This document shows positions 34,394 through 43,093 of a stretch of DNA of 64,000 nucleotides, in pieces. The notes below the pieces were generated by a model. That model ran no database searches. It had not been told where the DNA came from and saw nothing but the letters and a program-made list of their open reading frames with translations. This DNA is from Knufia peltigerae (lineage: Eukaryota; Ascomycota; Eurotiomycetes; Chaetothyriales; Trichomeriaceae): contig JAPDRN010000077.1 of assembly GCA_030247855.1 (NCBI GenBank), positions 113,466-177,465 on the forward strand. The letters run 5' to 3'. Position 1 is the first letter of the stretch; each line of letters starts with the position of its first letter. The translations under genes and the position numbers were made by a program.

Positions 34394-35134
34394 ATGCGCC
34401 TTGCCACGTTCTTCCTTGCCCTTGTATTGAGCACCTTTGCCGCGGCCGCACATGCCCAGGTCGTGACCCTCAACAAGAGCGGGTTCGTATTGACCTATGA
34501 CTGCAGCATCCACAGCGCGACCCGATACGAATACACGCTGGTGGCGGACACCGGCTCAGTCGCCCGCCCGTCCAGCTTCTACAGGGATCCGGACCTGCCG
34601 GCAGGCTGCCTCGGCCAGACCAGCACGACGTCCTATGCCAGCGTGCAGTCCGGCTATGACCGCGGCCATCTGGTGACGTCCAATCACATGGACTACGACG
34701 CCACCTACATCCGTCGCGCCAACTACATGACCAACATCGTGCCGCAGGTTTCCAGCTTCAACCAGGGCATCTGGGTCAAGGCCGAGAACGTGGCCGAATG
34801 CTATCGGGACATCGCTCCGGTGGACGTCTATGGCGGCGTCGTCTATGGCGATGCGTCCAATGACCATTTCCTGGCCAGCCATGGCATTCCGACCCCGGAA
34901 TTCTTCTGGAAGACGATCATCACAAAGGATCCGAACACCGGCACCGCCAAGGCCATCAGCTGGATCATTCCCAATGAAACGGGCCTGGACAGCCTGGACA
35001 GTTATCTGGTCACCATCGCGGATCTGGAAGAGTTGCTGGGTGCCAGCTACGTGGCGATCAACGCGCCGGCGTCGCTGAAGAACATGCTGCCCAGCGCCAG
35101 TTGGCCGTTGCCCAGCGGTTGCGACCTGAGCTGA
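34394..35134 (+). CDS. Secreted DNA/RNA non-specific endonuclease
   Basis: 246 aa: signal peptide MRLATFFLALVLSTFAAAAHAQ, then the ENDO_NUC (beta-beta-alpha metal) domain with the DRGH motif (YDRGHLVTSNHM, catalytic His92) and the metal-binding Asn in SFNQGIWVKAEN. Such enzymes degrade extracellular nucleic acid with Mg2+. GGAGATCC lies before the ATG at 34394; the longer frame from 34187 has no leader and is rejected. A hairpin at 35146 follows. Confidence 0.9.
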   Translation: MRLATFFLALVLSTFAAAAHAQVVTLNKSGFVLTYDCSIHSATRYEYTLVADTGSVARPSSFYRDPDLPAGCLGQTSTTSYASVQSGYDRGHLVTSNHMDYDATYIRRANYMTNIVPQVSSFNQGIWVKAENVAECYRDIAPVDVYGGVVYGDASNDHFLASHGIPTPEFFWKTIITKDPNTGTAKAISWIIPNETGLDSLDSYLVTIADLEELLGASYVAINAPASLKNMLPSASWPLPSGCDLS

Positions 35135-35145
35135 GCGCCCGGGAT

Positions 35146-35172
35146 GGCCCGGCAGAGTTTTTCCGCCGGGCC
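35146..35172. terminator. Hairpin between convergent nuclease and membrane-protein genes
   Basis: GGCCCGGC and GCCGGGCC form a perfect 8-bp stem around an 11-base loop containing TTTTT. It lies 12 bases past the nuclease stop and 46 before the end of the minus-strand operon. Confidence 0.5.
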
Positions 35173-35217
35173 TGCACTGCTTGGGAACGCAGCCCGGTTG
35201 GCCGCTGGCGGCCCGCA

Positions 35218-35448
35218 TCAGGGTGCAGCGCTGGCGCGCGCGCCACCAGGCCTGCGGCGGTAATGCAACGCAAACAGATACAGCCCGGTGAACAACTGCA
35301 GGAACAACGGCGGCAGCGGCGAGTACGTGAGCCAGAGCGGCGGCTCGCCCTGCCCCAGCCAGCGCGCCATGAAGTTGGCGATCACTGTCAGCGTGAAGAC
35401 GATCGAGGTCCAGCGGTGTACCGGACGTGCCCAGCCACCGGTGCTCAT
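35218..35448 (-). CDS. Small two-helix membrane protein
   Basis: 76 aa with two hydrophobic segments (WTSIVFTLTVIANFMARW and PPLFLQLFTGLYLFALHY) and a basic tail. Its start overlaps the VOC gene stop by 4 bp, so it is the last gene of the LysR-AraC-VOC operon. Function unknown. Confidence 0.75.
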   Translation of the reverse strand: MSTGGWARPVHRWTSIVFTLTVIANFMARWLGQGEPPLWLTYSPLPPLFLQLFTGLYLFALHYRRRPGGARASAAP

Positions 35449-35876
35449 TGCGGCTTGCTCGATGCGTTCCTCGCGCGGCGCTCGATCATCTTCCAGCCAT
35501 TGCCGGACGGATCACGGAATCCGGCATCCACCGCACCGAAGCGCTCCACTGGCTCCTGGGTGAATTCCACGCCACGGGCCAGCAGTTGTCTGTAGCTGGC
35601 ACGGCAATCTTCCACCGCCAGCACCAGCGGCGGCATCGCACCCTTGGCCACCATCTGCTGCAGGGTCAGCGCGGTGGCTGCGTCATGCACGGGCGGCCCC
35701 GGCTTGAACAACCCCAACTGGAAGCCATCGTCGTCGCCCGAATGCACCGTGAGCCAGCGATAGTCGCCGTTGCCGACATCGGTGTGCACCTGGAAGCCGA
35801 GCGTGTTGACGTAGAAATCGAGTGCCGCATCCTGGTCGTGCACATACAGGCCGACCACATTCACCATGCCAGTCAT
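35445..35876 (-). CDS. VOC/glyoxalase-fold protein
   Basis: 143 aa with two beta-alpha-beta-beta-beta modules: VNVVGLYVHDQDAALDFYVNTLG and PLVLAVEDCRASYRQLLARGVEF, ending DAGFRDPSGNGWKMIE. The usual metal ligands (His/Glu) are only partly conserved: Glu occurs in KMIERR. Members include lyases, dioxygenases and resistance proteins; no specific activity can be assigned. It lies 11 bp downstream of the AraC gene in the operon. Confidence 0.85.
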   Translation of the reverse strand: MTGMVNVVGLYVHDQDAALDFYVNTLGFQVHTDVGNGDYRWLTVHSGDDDGFQLGLFKPGPPVHDAATALTLQQMVAKGAMPPLVLAVEDCRASYRQLLARGVEFTQEPVERFGAVDAGFRDPSGNGWKMIERRARNASSKPQ

Positions 35877-35887
35877 AGGATCCTCCC

Positions 35888-36349
35888 TTAGCTGGGATCT
35901 ACGCTATCAAGGCCGGTGCGGCGGCGCTTCTCCAAAACTGCGATCTTCAGGTCCGGGCGCCGCGCGGCACGCGCATGGCACTCCGGCACCGGGCCCTGCG
36001 CCGGGGCATCGGCCCGCTCGCGGTCGCGGAGGACGCCGGGGCTGTCGCCGGTGATGTCACGAAAGATGCGGCCGAAGGTGCCCAGGCTGGTCCAGCCAGT
36101 CTGCAGTGCGATCTCGGTGATCGGCAGGTCGGTATCGCGCAGCAGAGCGAGAGCGCGCTCGATGCGGCGACTGAGCAGATAGCGGTGCGGCGGCACCCCG
36201 AAGGCGTCCTTGAAGGAGCGCGCGAAATGGGCCGCGGAAACCGCACAGATTCCGGCCAGCCGCGCCACCGGCCAGTCTTCATGGCTGGCCCGGTCCATGT
36301 GGTCTTTTGCACGCAGCAGGCGGCGCAGCAGTTCCGGGCTCTGGGTCAT
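35888..36349 (-). CDS. AraC-family regulator, DNA-binding domain only
   Basis: 153 aa holding little more than the double HTH: VARLAGICAVSAAHFARSFKDAFG and ITEIALQTGWTSLGTFGRIFRDITGDSPG. There is no cupin-like sensor. The ATG at 36349 overlaps the LysR stop by 4 bp. The order LysR - AraC - VOC - membrane protein on one transcript suggests both regulators control this operon. Confidence 0.87.
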   Translation of the reverse strand: MTQSPELLRRLLRAKDHMDRASHEDWPVARLAGICAVSAAHFARSFKDAFGVPPHRYLLSRRIERALALLRDTDLPITEIALQTGWTSLGTFGRIFRDITGDSPGVLRDRERADAPAQGPVPECHARAARRPDLKIAVLEKRRRTGLDSVDPS

Positions 36350-37275
36350 GGCGTGGCCACCCTGCGCAGCAAGGATCGTGCAGCATGCCTGGCCGCGTCC
36401 GCCTCGGTGCACAGCCACTCTCGGAAGTACGCGACTTTCGGGGCATTGCTGCGTGCCGCCGGGCTGGCAAACCAGAAGCTGCGACCGTCACTGGCCACGC
36501 CTTCATGGGCCTGCACCAGACGCCCCGCATCCAGTTCGGCCTGGAACAGGATCGGCGAGCCGATGGCGATGCCTTGGCCGGCGATCGCCGCGGCCACGTC
36601 CAGATGCTCGGCGGCGAAGTTGGTGGCGAAGCTCTCCGCGCCGGGTGCCGGCATCTGCCCGAATGCCTGGAACCATAGCGCCCACCAGTCCGGACGACCC
36701 AGCAATGGCACGTCCGGCAGCCGGGCACCGCCCAGGCCGGTGACGGCCTCACTCAACGCGGGCGAGCACAGCGGAGTGAACACGCTGGGGAACAGCTCCA
36801 CTGCGTGCAGCCCCGGCCAGTCGCCGTGACCGTTGCGGATGGCCGCATCGAAGCGCCCGCCTGCCAGGTCCTGCGGCTCTGCGGAAAGGTCCAGCTCCAG
36901 CACCTGCTGCGGATGGCGGGCCCGGAAGCCACCCAGCCGCGGCGTGAGCCAACTGGTGCCCAGCGTGGGCAGCGCGGTCAGGCGCAGGCGGGTGGCATCC
37001 ATGTCGGCGGCACGCATGAAGCTGGCACGCAGGGCATCGAAGGCGCGGGTAGCCTCCTTTGCGACGCTGGCACCGGCCTCGGTCAGTTCGACGTGCTGGG
37101 CGTGGCGCAGGAACAGCCGTGCACCGGTCTGCTCTTCCAGGCGCCGGACGTGATAACTGACCGATGCCGCCGTGGTGTCCAGTTCTTCCGCTGCACGCGC
37201 AAAGCTGCCCAGCCGCGCCGCGGCCTCGAAGGCACGGATGGCAACGAGCGACGGCAGGTGACGGTGGGCGACCAT
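36346..37275 (-). CDS. LysR-family regulator (GcvA-like)
   Basis: 309 aa. HTH at the N-terminus (LVAIRAFEAAARLGSFARAAEEL, ASVSYHVRRLE) and an effector domain with the GcvA-type ending. It is divergent from the exported duplicated-domain gene at 37364 (88 bp between) and heads the LysR-AraC-VOC operon. It likely controls both directions. Ligand unknown. Confidence 0.87.
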   Translation of the reverse strand: MVAHRHLPSLVAIRAFEAAARLGSFARAAEELDTTAASVSYHVRRLEEQTGARLFLRHAQHVELTEAGASVAKEATRAFDALRASFMRAADMDATRLRLTALPTLGTSWLTPRLGGFRARHPQQVLELDLSAEPQDLAGGRFDAAIRNGHGDWPGLHAVELFPSVFTPLCSPALSEAVTGLGGARLPDVPLLGRPDWWALWFQAFGQMPAPGAESFATNFAAEHLDVAAAIAGQGIAIGSPILFQAELDAGRLVQAHEGVASDGRSFWFASPAARSNAPKVAYFREWLCTEADAARHAARSLLRRVATP

Positions 37276-37363
37276 AAGTGTGGCTTAGCCTGAGCCTGGA
37301 TATCCGCGTGGTCAATCCCCCGCGCGGCAGGGAGGATGGGGACCTCGGACAGGGGGATCAGAC

Positions 37364-38425
37364 ATGCAGCGACGTGGATTTCTGGGCGGGCTTGCCGCCG
37401 TGTACGGTGCCGGCGCCCTCGGCCTGGGGCTGCCGTTGCGCGCCGCCCCGCCCCACCCTTCCATGCGCCACGCGGACGACTGGCGCTGGCTTGAGGGCAA
37501 CTGGAACGTGCGTCATCGCCGCTTGAAGGAGCGGTTGGCCGCCGACACGCGCTGGGAGGACTTCGCCGGCACCAGCGCGGTCTGGCTGACCCTGGGCGGG
37601 CTGGGCACCATCGATGACAACCTGATGCAACTGCCCGGCGGCCCCTACCGTGGCCTGGGTGTTCGTGCCTTCGATCCGACTTCCGGTACCTGGGCAATCT
37701 GGTGGCTGGATGGCCGCGCTCCCAACCGATTCGAAGCACCGGTGCGCGGCGGCTTCACCGGCACCGGCGGCAGCTTCCGCGGCACGGATACCTTCAAGGG
37801 CCAGCACATCCAGGTCCGGTTCCGCTGGCACGACATCCACGCTGCGCAGCCGTGGTGGGAACAAGCCTTCTCCGCTGATGGCGTGCATTGGGAGGTGAAC
37901 TGGCGCAACTGGTTCACCCGCACGGCAGCGATACCCTCGCCGTTGCCACTGCAGGCGGATGCGCCTCGCGACTTCGACTTTCTTGTCGGCCGTTGGACCG
38001 TGCAGCACCGGCGACTGCGCGAACGCCTGTCTGGCAGCAACAGCTGGGACCACTTCGATGGCACGTTGCACAATTGGCCGGTGCTGGGCGGCTTCGGCAA
38101 TGTTGGCGACAACGTCATGAATTTCCCCGCTGCGACCGTACGCGGCATGGGCATCCGCGCGTGGGATGCCAGCAGTGGCCAGTGGTCGAGCTGGTGGTTG
38201 GATGGCCGCGATCCCACGCGGATCGGCGCGCCGGTCTGCGGCGGTTTTGTCGATGGCATCGGCACGTTCATGGGCGACGACCAGCTGCGAGGACAACCGA
38301 TCAGAACGCGGGTGATCTGGTCGCGGATCACCTCGCGTTCCGCACGCTGGGAACAGGCGGCATCCGCAGATGGAGGAGCGACCTGGGAGACCAACTGGAT
38401 CAGCGATTTCGAGCGGCAGGCATGA
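37364..38425 (+). CDS. Tat-exported protein with two tandem lipocalin-like domains
   Basis: 353 aa. Twin-arginine leader (MQRRGFLGGLAAVYGAGALG). Residues about 38-185 and 198-350 are copies of one another: DWRWLEGNWNVRHRRLKERL against DFDFLVGRWTVQHRRLRERL, GLGVRAFDPTSGTWAIWWLDGR against GMGIRAWDASSGQWSSWWLDGR. The WxxRHRRL pattern resembles DUF1579-type beta-barrel proteins of unknown function. The stop overlaps the next start (ATGA). Both are probably regulated by the divergent LysR protein. Confidence 0.75.
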   Translation: MQRRGFLGGLAAVYGAGALGLGLPLRAAPPHPSMRHADDWRWLEGNWNVRHRRLKERLAADTRWEDFAGTSAVWLTLGGLGTIDDNLMQLPGGPYRGLGVRAFDPTSGTWAIWWLDGRAPNRFEAPVRGGFTGTGGSFRGTDTFKGQHIQVRFRWHDIHAAQPWWEQAFSADGVHWEVNWRNWFTRTAAIPSPLPLQADAPRDFDFLVGRWTVQHRRLRERLSGSNSWDHFDGTLHNWPVLGGFGNVGDNVMNFPAATVRGMGIRAWDASSGQWSSWWLDGRDPTRIGAPVCGGFVDGIGTFMGDDQLRGQPIRTRVIWSRITSRSARWEQAASADGGATWETNWISDFERQA

Positions 38426-39336
38426 ACCCATTCCTCATCCGGGTATCACTTGCGATGGCGGCCCTTCTGGCCGGCGACGGTGGTCACCCCCTGATTTCGG
38501 CCGAGGGCCGCGCCGAGCGTTTCGCACCCGGCATTGCATCCACCCGATACAGCGAAATTCGCCTGACGCTGAGCCCGGACGGGCGCACCGCACTGTGGTT
38601 CAGCCGTGACCGGCCAGGTGGCGCTGGGGGATATGACATCTGGATCTCGAGACTGCAGCACGGGCGCTGGAGCGCGGCGCAGCCGGCGCCCTTCAATACG
38701 CCCGGTCGCGACTTCGATCCGGCGTTCACTGCGGATGGTCGCTTCGTGCTGTTCTGCTCTGATCGCCCGGGCGGGTTGGGCGGCGATGACCTGTACAGGG
38801 CGCCGGTGCAGGGTCTGCAGTTCGGGGGCGCCGAGAATCTCGGGTCCGCCGTCAACAGTTCCGCCAACGAGTTCGCGCCGATGCTCGCAGCGGATGGCAC
38901 CAGACTGCTGTTTTCCAGCGACCGCGCAGGCGGGGCTGGCGGCCACGATCTGTATGCGGCCTCGATGGGCGATGAGGGACTGCATCCTGCGCGCGCCCTG
39001 ACGGGTGAGGTCAACACGGGCGCGCAGGAGTTCGACGCCACGTTTCTGGCCGATGGCAGGACGATCGTCTTTGCGCGCGCGGAGGATTTCGGCAGTGCCA
39101 GGGTCGAGCAGTTCGCAGCCCGCGCCTTCGGCGGCCGCTACGAGGCCGGTACGCGCTTGCCACCCCCCTTCAACGATGCCTCGGGAGACAGCTACGGGGC
39201 GATGCTCGACTGGTCCCGCCCGGCCACGCTGACCTACTCGGGGCGACGCGTGGAAGGGGCTGGGCTGGACGTGTACCGGGTGCGTTATCAATTAATGCCG
39301 GCCCTGTCGATTCCCGGCCCCCCGGTTCGTCGATAG
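38422..39336 (+). CDS. Exported TolB-like beta-propeller protein
   Basis: 304 aa, N-terminal signal (MNPFLIRVSLAMAALLAGDG). Four or more WD40-like PD40 repeats: LSPDGRTALWFSRDRPGGAGGYDIW, FTADGRFVLFCSDRPGGLGGDDLY, LAADGTRLLFSSDRAGGAGGHDLY, FLADGRTIVFARAED. Such propellers bind proteins or small ligands in the periplasm. It is translationally coupled to the duplicated-domain gene. The longer frame from 37888 lies antisense in frame to coding sequence and is rejected. Confidence 0.8.
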   Translation: MNPFLIRVSLAMAALLAGDGGHPLISAEGRAERFAPGIASTRYSEIRLTLSPDGRTALWFSRDRPGGAGGYDIWISRLQHGRWSAAQPAPFNTPGRDFDPAFTADGRFVLFCSDRPGGLGGDDLYRAPVQGLQFGGAENLGSAVNSSANEFAPMLAADGTRLLFSSDRAGGAGGHDLYAASMGDEGLHPARALTGEVNTGAQEFDATFLADGRTIVFARAEDFGSARVEQFAARAFGGRYEAGTRLPPPFNDASGDSYGAMLDWSRPATLTYSGRRVEGAGLDVYRVRYQLMPALSIPGPPVRR

Positions 39337-39362
39337 GAAAAGCCCCCGAAGAGAACCTACAC

Positions 39363-39899
39363 ATGCCTTCCGCACAACAGATTGCCTGCCGCTGTGGCGA
39401 AGTGGGATTGAACGTGGCCGGCGCGCCCATCGCCTGCGTCGACTGCTGCTGTAACAGCTGCCGTGCTGCGGGCCTGCGCCTGCAGCGCCTGCCCGGTGCG
39501 CAGCGGCTGCTTGGGCCGCATGCAACCACCCGGTTCGTCATGTATCGCAAGGACCGTGTTGAGTTCCCGGTGGGATTCGAGCGTCTGGCCTCGTTCCGCC
39601 TTTGCGCCGATGCAGGCAGCCGCCGTGTGCTGGCTACCTGCTGCAACACGCCGCTGTTTCTGGAACTGAAGGGCTGCCACTGGCTGAGCCTGTATGGCGC
39701 GCTGTGGCCGGAGGATGCGCGGCCGCCACTGCAGATGCGCACCATGGTGGGCGATCTGCCCGATCCCTCCGTGCTGCCCGCCGATGTACCCAACCTCAAG
39801 CAACACTCGCTGCGCTTCCACGCCCGGTTGATGAAGGCCTGGATTGCGATGGGCCTGCGCAGCCCGGATATCCGCATCGAAGGAGAGATTCATGCCTGA
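39363..39899 (+). CDS. GFA-like / DUF6151 cysteine-rich protein
   Basis: 178 aa. CRCGEVGL, then CVDCCCNSCRAAG and ATCCNTPLFLE resemble the zinc-binding pattern of GFA-fold proteins, in the DUF6151 variant. It starts 26 bp after the propeller gene, and its stop overlaps the next start. Possibly zinc-binding; activity unknown. Confidence 0.75.
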   Translation: MPSAQQIACRCGEVGLNVAGAPIACVDCCCNSCRAAGLRLQRLPGAQRLLGPHATTRFVMYRKDRVEFPVGFERLASFRLCADAGSRRVLATCCNTPLFLELKGCHWLSLYGALWPEDARPPLQMRTMVGDLPDPSVLPADVPNLKQHSLRFHARLMKAWIAMGLRSPDIRIEGEIHA

Positions 39900-40218
39900 G
39901 CCAGACAAGATCGAGATCGAGAGCATCACCTCGCCGGGCAAGACCCAGCGTGTCGATCGGGCCAAGTACACGGCCATGCGCACGGCCCTGCTCGGCGTAC
40001 TGCCGCGAACGCCACCCGGGGTTTCTGTTGCCGTTGCCAAGCAGTCACTGCTGCCAGCGCTGCCTGCAGACCTGTTCCCCGGTGGCGCGACGGCAGGCTG
40101 GTGGCTGAAGGCGGTGCAGCTGGATCTGGAAGCCAAGGGCGTGATCGAACGCGCCGCTGGCAAGCCCGTGCGGTTGTTCAAGCACGTGGCCGTTGGTCGA
40201 ACTGCGGAGACGCCATGA
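39892..40218 (+). CDS. DUF6958-like small protein
   Basis: 108 aa beginning MPEPDKIEIESITSPGKTQRVDRAKY and containing a winged-helix-like middle (AKQSLLPALPADLFPGGATAGWWLKAVQLDLEAKGVIER). This looks like the family in which a DNA-binding-like fold is predicted, without known function. It overlaps both neighbours by a few bases, so it is translationally coupled. Confidence 0.72.
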   Translation: MPEPDKIEIESITSPGKTQRVDRAKYTAMRTALLGVLPRTPPGVSVAVAKQSLLPALPADLFPGGATAGWWLKAVQLDLEAKGVIERAAGKPVRLFKHVAVGRTAETP

Positions 40219-41204
40219 CAAGTCCCCCAAACGCTGCGCCTTCGTCTTCGCGCAGGTCACTGCTGATCGGTGCTGGGCTGTTGCTGGCCACGGCCTGGCT
40301 GCCAACCGCGCGGGGCGCCAACGCAGACTCGCCCGACCCCATGGATGCCGCAGCGTTCGCCGCCCGCCGGCGTTGGATCCGCACACCGTTCGGACGTATC
40401 GCCTGCGTGCAACAAGGGAAAGGTCCCGTCGTACTGTTCCTGCACGGCTTCCCGTTGAGTGGCTTCCAGTGGCGGCATGCAATCGCGCAGCTATCCCCGT
40501 CTCGCCGCTGCATTGCACCGGATTTCATGGGGCTGGGCCACAGCCAGGTAGCCGCGACACAGGACCTGTCCCCGCAGGCGCAGAGCGACATGCTCGCTGC
40601 TTTGCTTGATGCGCTGTCAGTTGCTGTGGTCGATCTGGTCGCCAATGACAGCGGCGGCACCGTGGCCCAGCTGTTCGCCGTGCAGCACCCGCAGCGCGTT
40701 CGCACGATGCTGCTGAGCAACTGCGACGTGCACGAGAACAGCCCACCCCCGCAGATGAAGAACTCACTGGCCGCCGCACGTGCAGGCACCTATCACCTGA
40801 AGATCGCGCGGCATCTGCAGGATCGTCAATATGCGCGGTCAGCGGCAGGCATCGGTGGCTCTGCCTATGTCGATCCGGCACATTTCAGCGATGAGGCCAT
40901 CGAATACAGCTTCCGGCCACTGGTGTCATCGCCCCTGCGCCAGCAGCAGCTGAATCACCATCTGGCAGCCTTTGAACCGAATCCGCTGCTGGCCATCGAA
41001 GCTGCACTGAAGCGAAGCATGATCCCCACGCGAATGGTGTGGGGAACGGCCGATACGCTGTTTCCGGGACGCTGGGCCGAGTGGCTGCACCAGACCCTGC
41101 CGGCGTCACGCGGCATCCGCTGGGTGGATGGCGGACGCCTGTTCTGGCCGGAGGAACAGCCTACGCTGCTTGCCGATGAGGCCCGGGCGCTTTGGAGTGC
41201 CTGA
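40215..41204 (+). CDS. Exported haloalkane dehalogenase-like alpha/beta hydrolase, catalytic His missing
   Basis: 329 aa with a Tat-like leader (SSSRRSLLIGAGLLLATAW). The nucleophile elbow is VANDSGGTVAQL, with Asp as nucleophile as in dehalogenases and epoxide hydrolases, and the oxyanion loop is FLHGFPLSG. Where the family has a catalytic His (GxHFxxEE), this protein reads GGRLFWPEEQP, with Leu. It may therefore be inactive or use another residue. Last gene of the run from 39363; a hairpin follows at 41211. Confidence 0.78.
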   Translation: MTSPPNAAPSSSRRSLLIGAGLLLATAWLPTARGANADSPDPMDAAAFAARRRWIRTPFGRIACVQQGKGPVVLFLHGFPLSGFQWRHAIAQLSPSRRCIAPDFMGLGHSQVAATQDLSPQAQSDMLAALLDALSVAVVDLVANDSGGTVAQLFAVQHPQRVRTMLLSNCDVHENSPPPQMKNSLAAARAGTYHLKIARHLQDRQYARSAAGIGGSAYVDPAHFSDEAIEYSFRPLVSSPLRQQQLNHHLAAFEPNPLLAIEAALKRSMIPTRMVWGTADTLFPGRWAEWLHQTLPASRGIRWVDGGRLFWPEEQPTLLADEARALWSA

Positions 41205-41210
41205 CCCGCT

Positions 41211-41232
41211 GCGCCAGCCGTTGGGCTGGCGC
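41211..41232. terminator. Hairpin between convergent hydrolase and effector genes
   Basis: GCGCCAGCC, loop GTTG, GGCTGGCGC: a perfect 9-bp stem, 6 bases past the hydrolase stop and 7 bases before the end of the effector gene. It can serve both directions. No U-tract. Confidence 0.6.
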
Positions 41233-41239
41233 GCCCGAC

Positions 41240-43093
41240 TCAACGCGCCATGGCCCGTGCAGCGTGTTCCTGGGACGTCTGCTCCCGCTCCTGCTGCTGG
41301 CTCACCTGCTCTGAGCTTGCCGCCAGCGCTGCGCCCTGCTGCAGCTCCCGCACGTGCTCGCTGACTGGCGTCGCCACCGCCTGCGCGGTCTCGGTGCGGG
41401 CGATCTGTCGATCCGCAGCGTGCGGCTGGCCCTGCACCGCAAACGCATACCTGCCGTCGTCACTGAGCACGGCCTGGTCAATCCGCTGCATGCCCTTGTC
41501 CTTGGCCGCTACCAGCAGTGCCATGCCAAGGCGTTCGCTCATTTCATCCGGCTGCCGCCCCATCGCCTGGTCGAGGCTGCTCACCGCCCCTTGGCTCTGC
41601 AACCACAGGCCATGGTCCGGGCTGGCGGTGTGCCGTGGATCCTGCCGCGGCAGCAGGGGTGTCGGTGGCGCCGGTGACTGCAGGTGCTCGCCCTGCACCG
41701 CCGCGTCGATCTTCTGCAGATCCTTGCCGCCCGCCGCGGCAATGTGGAACATGCGCTCGGCCATGCCGTAGGTGGATTGCCCCTGGTTGCGCGCCAGCCC
41801 CAGGGCAAAAGCATCCACATCCTGCTGCGGCTTGCCGCTGCCGTCCTCTGCAAGCACCTGCCACGATGGCCCCAGCATCGGGTTGTCCTTGACCATCGAC
41901 TGGGTGCGCTCCATCAGCGTGCGCATCTGGGCCTCGCTGAAGCTCAGCGTGTTCAGCTCGCCGGCCTTCATCGGCCCGCGATTGCCGGTGGGGTCGCCGG
42001 ACAACGCCGCGTTGACCATCCCGGCAATCTGTTCGCCCTGGGCATGCCCGCGCAGGTCGAAGGTGAATTCGTAGCGGCGCTGCGCCATGTCTTCCTGTCC
42101 GTCGGCGCCGTAAGCGCTGACCCGGGTTGCCGGCAGGTTGCCGTTGTACTGCACGCTGCGCAGCTCGGTGCGGCTGCCATCTTCGCGACTGACCTGCACC
42201 ACATCGCCGCTGTTGCGTGCACCGGCCAGGTCGACGCCAAACGTGTCGCCGTAGCCGACCTTCAGCCGCGCCTGCGAACTCATGCCCAGCCGCTCGACCG
42301 TGGCCAGATCCTGCACGCCCGGGGTCTGGCTGTTCAGCGTGCCGTTGTCGATGAACTGTTCATAGGCCTGGCGACCTTCGGGTTGATCGATGTCGAAGGT
42401 CGCAGTGCGGACGGCCGAATGACCGAGCGCGTCCTGGCGGCCGGCAATCGCGCTGAACCTGCCTGCATTGAATCCCATACCGTTGAAGGCTTCGACCGCT
42501 TCATTCGGCCCGGTGGTGACGCGCACGCGGCCATCATCCAGGCGATCCACGCGGTAACTGGCACCGCTGGCCTCGGTTGTCTGGCTCTGCATGGCGATGT
42601 TGCGGAAACTACCTTCCAGTGCGGTGCCGGTGAACTGCTGGCCATCCAGGGTGACGCTGCCCCCCTTGGGAAGGGTCTGCGGATCAAACGGATTGATGCG
42701 GGTGGGATCGAGGTCCACGGCGTCGCTGGGCAGGCTGACCCTGTAGCGCCCGCGTACGCCCGTGCTGCTGGTGTCCTGGAAGCCGGCGCCCTTCACGCTT
42801 GCACCGACCACCGACTCCATCGTGAGCAGGTAATCCCTGCCGCCATCGGGTGTCGGGCTGCCGGCCATGTTCAGCGACGTGCCCTGGAACTGCGATGCAA
42901 GACCGGACGCTGCGCGCTTCTGCTCGGCGCCCACTTTCAATGCGCCGTCGCCTTCGTTCAACGTGACCGAGTATCCGCCGGCAGCAGCCCGGACCTCGCT
43001 GCTGGCCGAGGTATAGGTCGGATCGAACGACGCCGTGGCGGCATCGCGCGGCGCATCCGGGGTTGCGCCTTCCTTGCTGGTCTGGGCATTCAT
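41240..43093 (-). CDS. Type IV secretion effector with XVIPCD tail (X-Tfe)
   Basis: 617 aa, strong AAGGAGGT before the ATG. Residues about 485-590 are an XVIPCD, the signal recognised by VirD4 in Xanthomonadales: SPDHGLWLQSQGAVSSLD, MSERLGMALLVAAKDKGM, IDQAVLSDDGRYAFAVQG. A Gln-rich tail follows (REQTSQEH), as usual. Residues 1-480 carry no enzyme motif I recognise and look beta-rich with repeats of VTLDG-like strands. Family effectors are injected into rival bacteria and attack the envelope. Each normally has a lipoprotein immunity partner encoded next to it; none is seen here. Confidence 0.85.
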   Translation of the reverse strand: MNAQTSKEGATPDAPRDAATASFDPTYTSASSEVRAAAGGYSVTLNEGDGALKVGAEQKRAASGLASQFQGTSLNMAGSPTPDGGRDYLLTMESVVGASVKGAGFQDTSSTGVRGRYRVSLPSDAVDLDPTRINPFDPQTLPKGGSVTLDGQQFTGTALEGSFRNIAMQSQTTEASGASYRVDRLDDGRVRVTTGPNEAVEAFNGMGFNAGRFSAIAGRQDALGHSAVRTATFDIDQPEGRQAYEQFIDNGTLNSQTPGVQDLATVERLGMSSQARLKVGYGDTFGVDLAGARNSGDVVQVSREDGSRTELRSVQYNGNLPATRVSAYGADGQEDMAQRRYEFTFDLRGHAQGEQIAGMVNAALSGDPTGNRGPMKAGELNTLSFSEAQMRTLMERTQSMVKDNPMLGPSWQVLAEDGSGKPQQDVDAFALGLARNQGQSTYGMAERMFHIAAAGGKDLQKIDAAVQGEHLQSPAPPTPLLPRQDPRHTASPDHGLWLQSQGAVSSLDQAMGRQPDEMSERLGMALLVAAKDKGMQRIDQAVLSDDGRYAFAVQGQPHAADRQIARTETAQAVATPVSEHVRELQQGAALAASSEQVSQQQEREQTSQEHAARAMAR

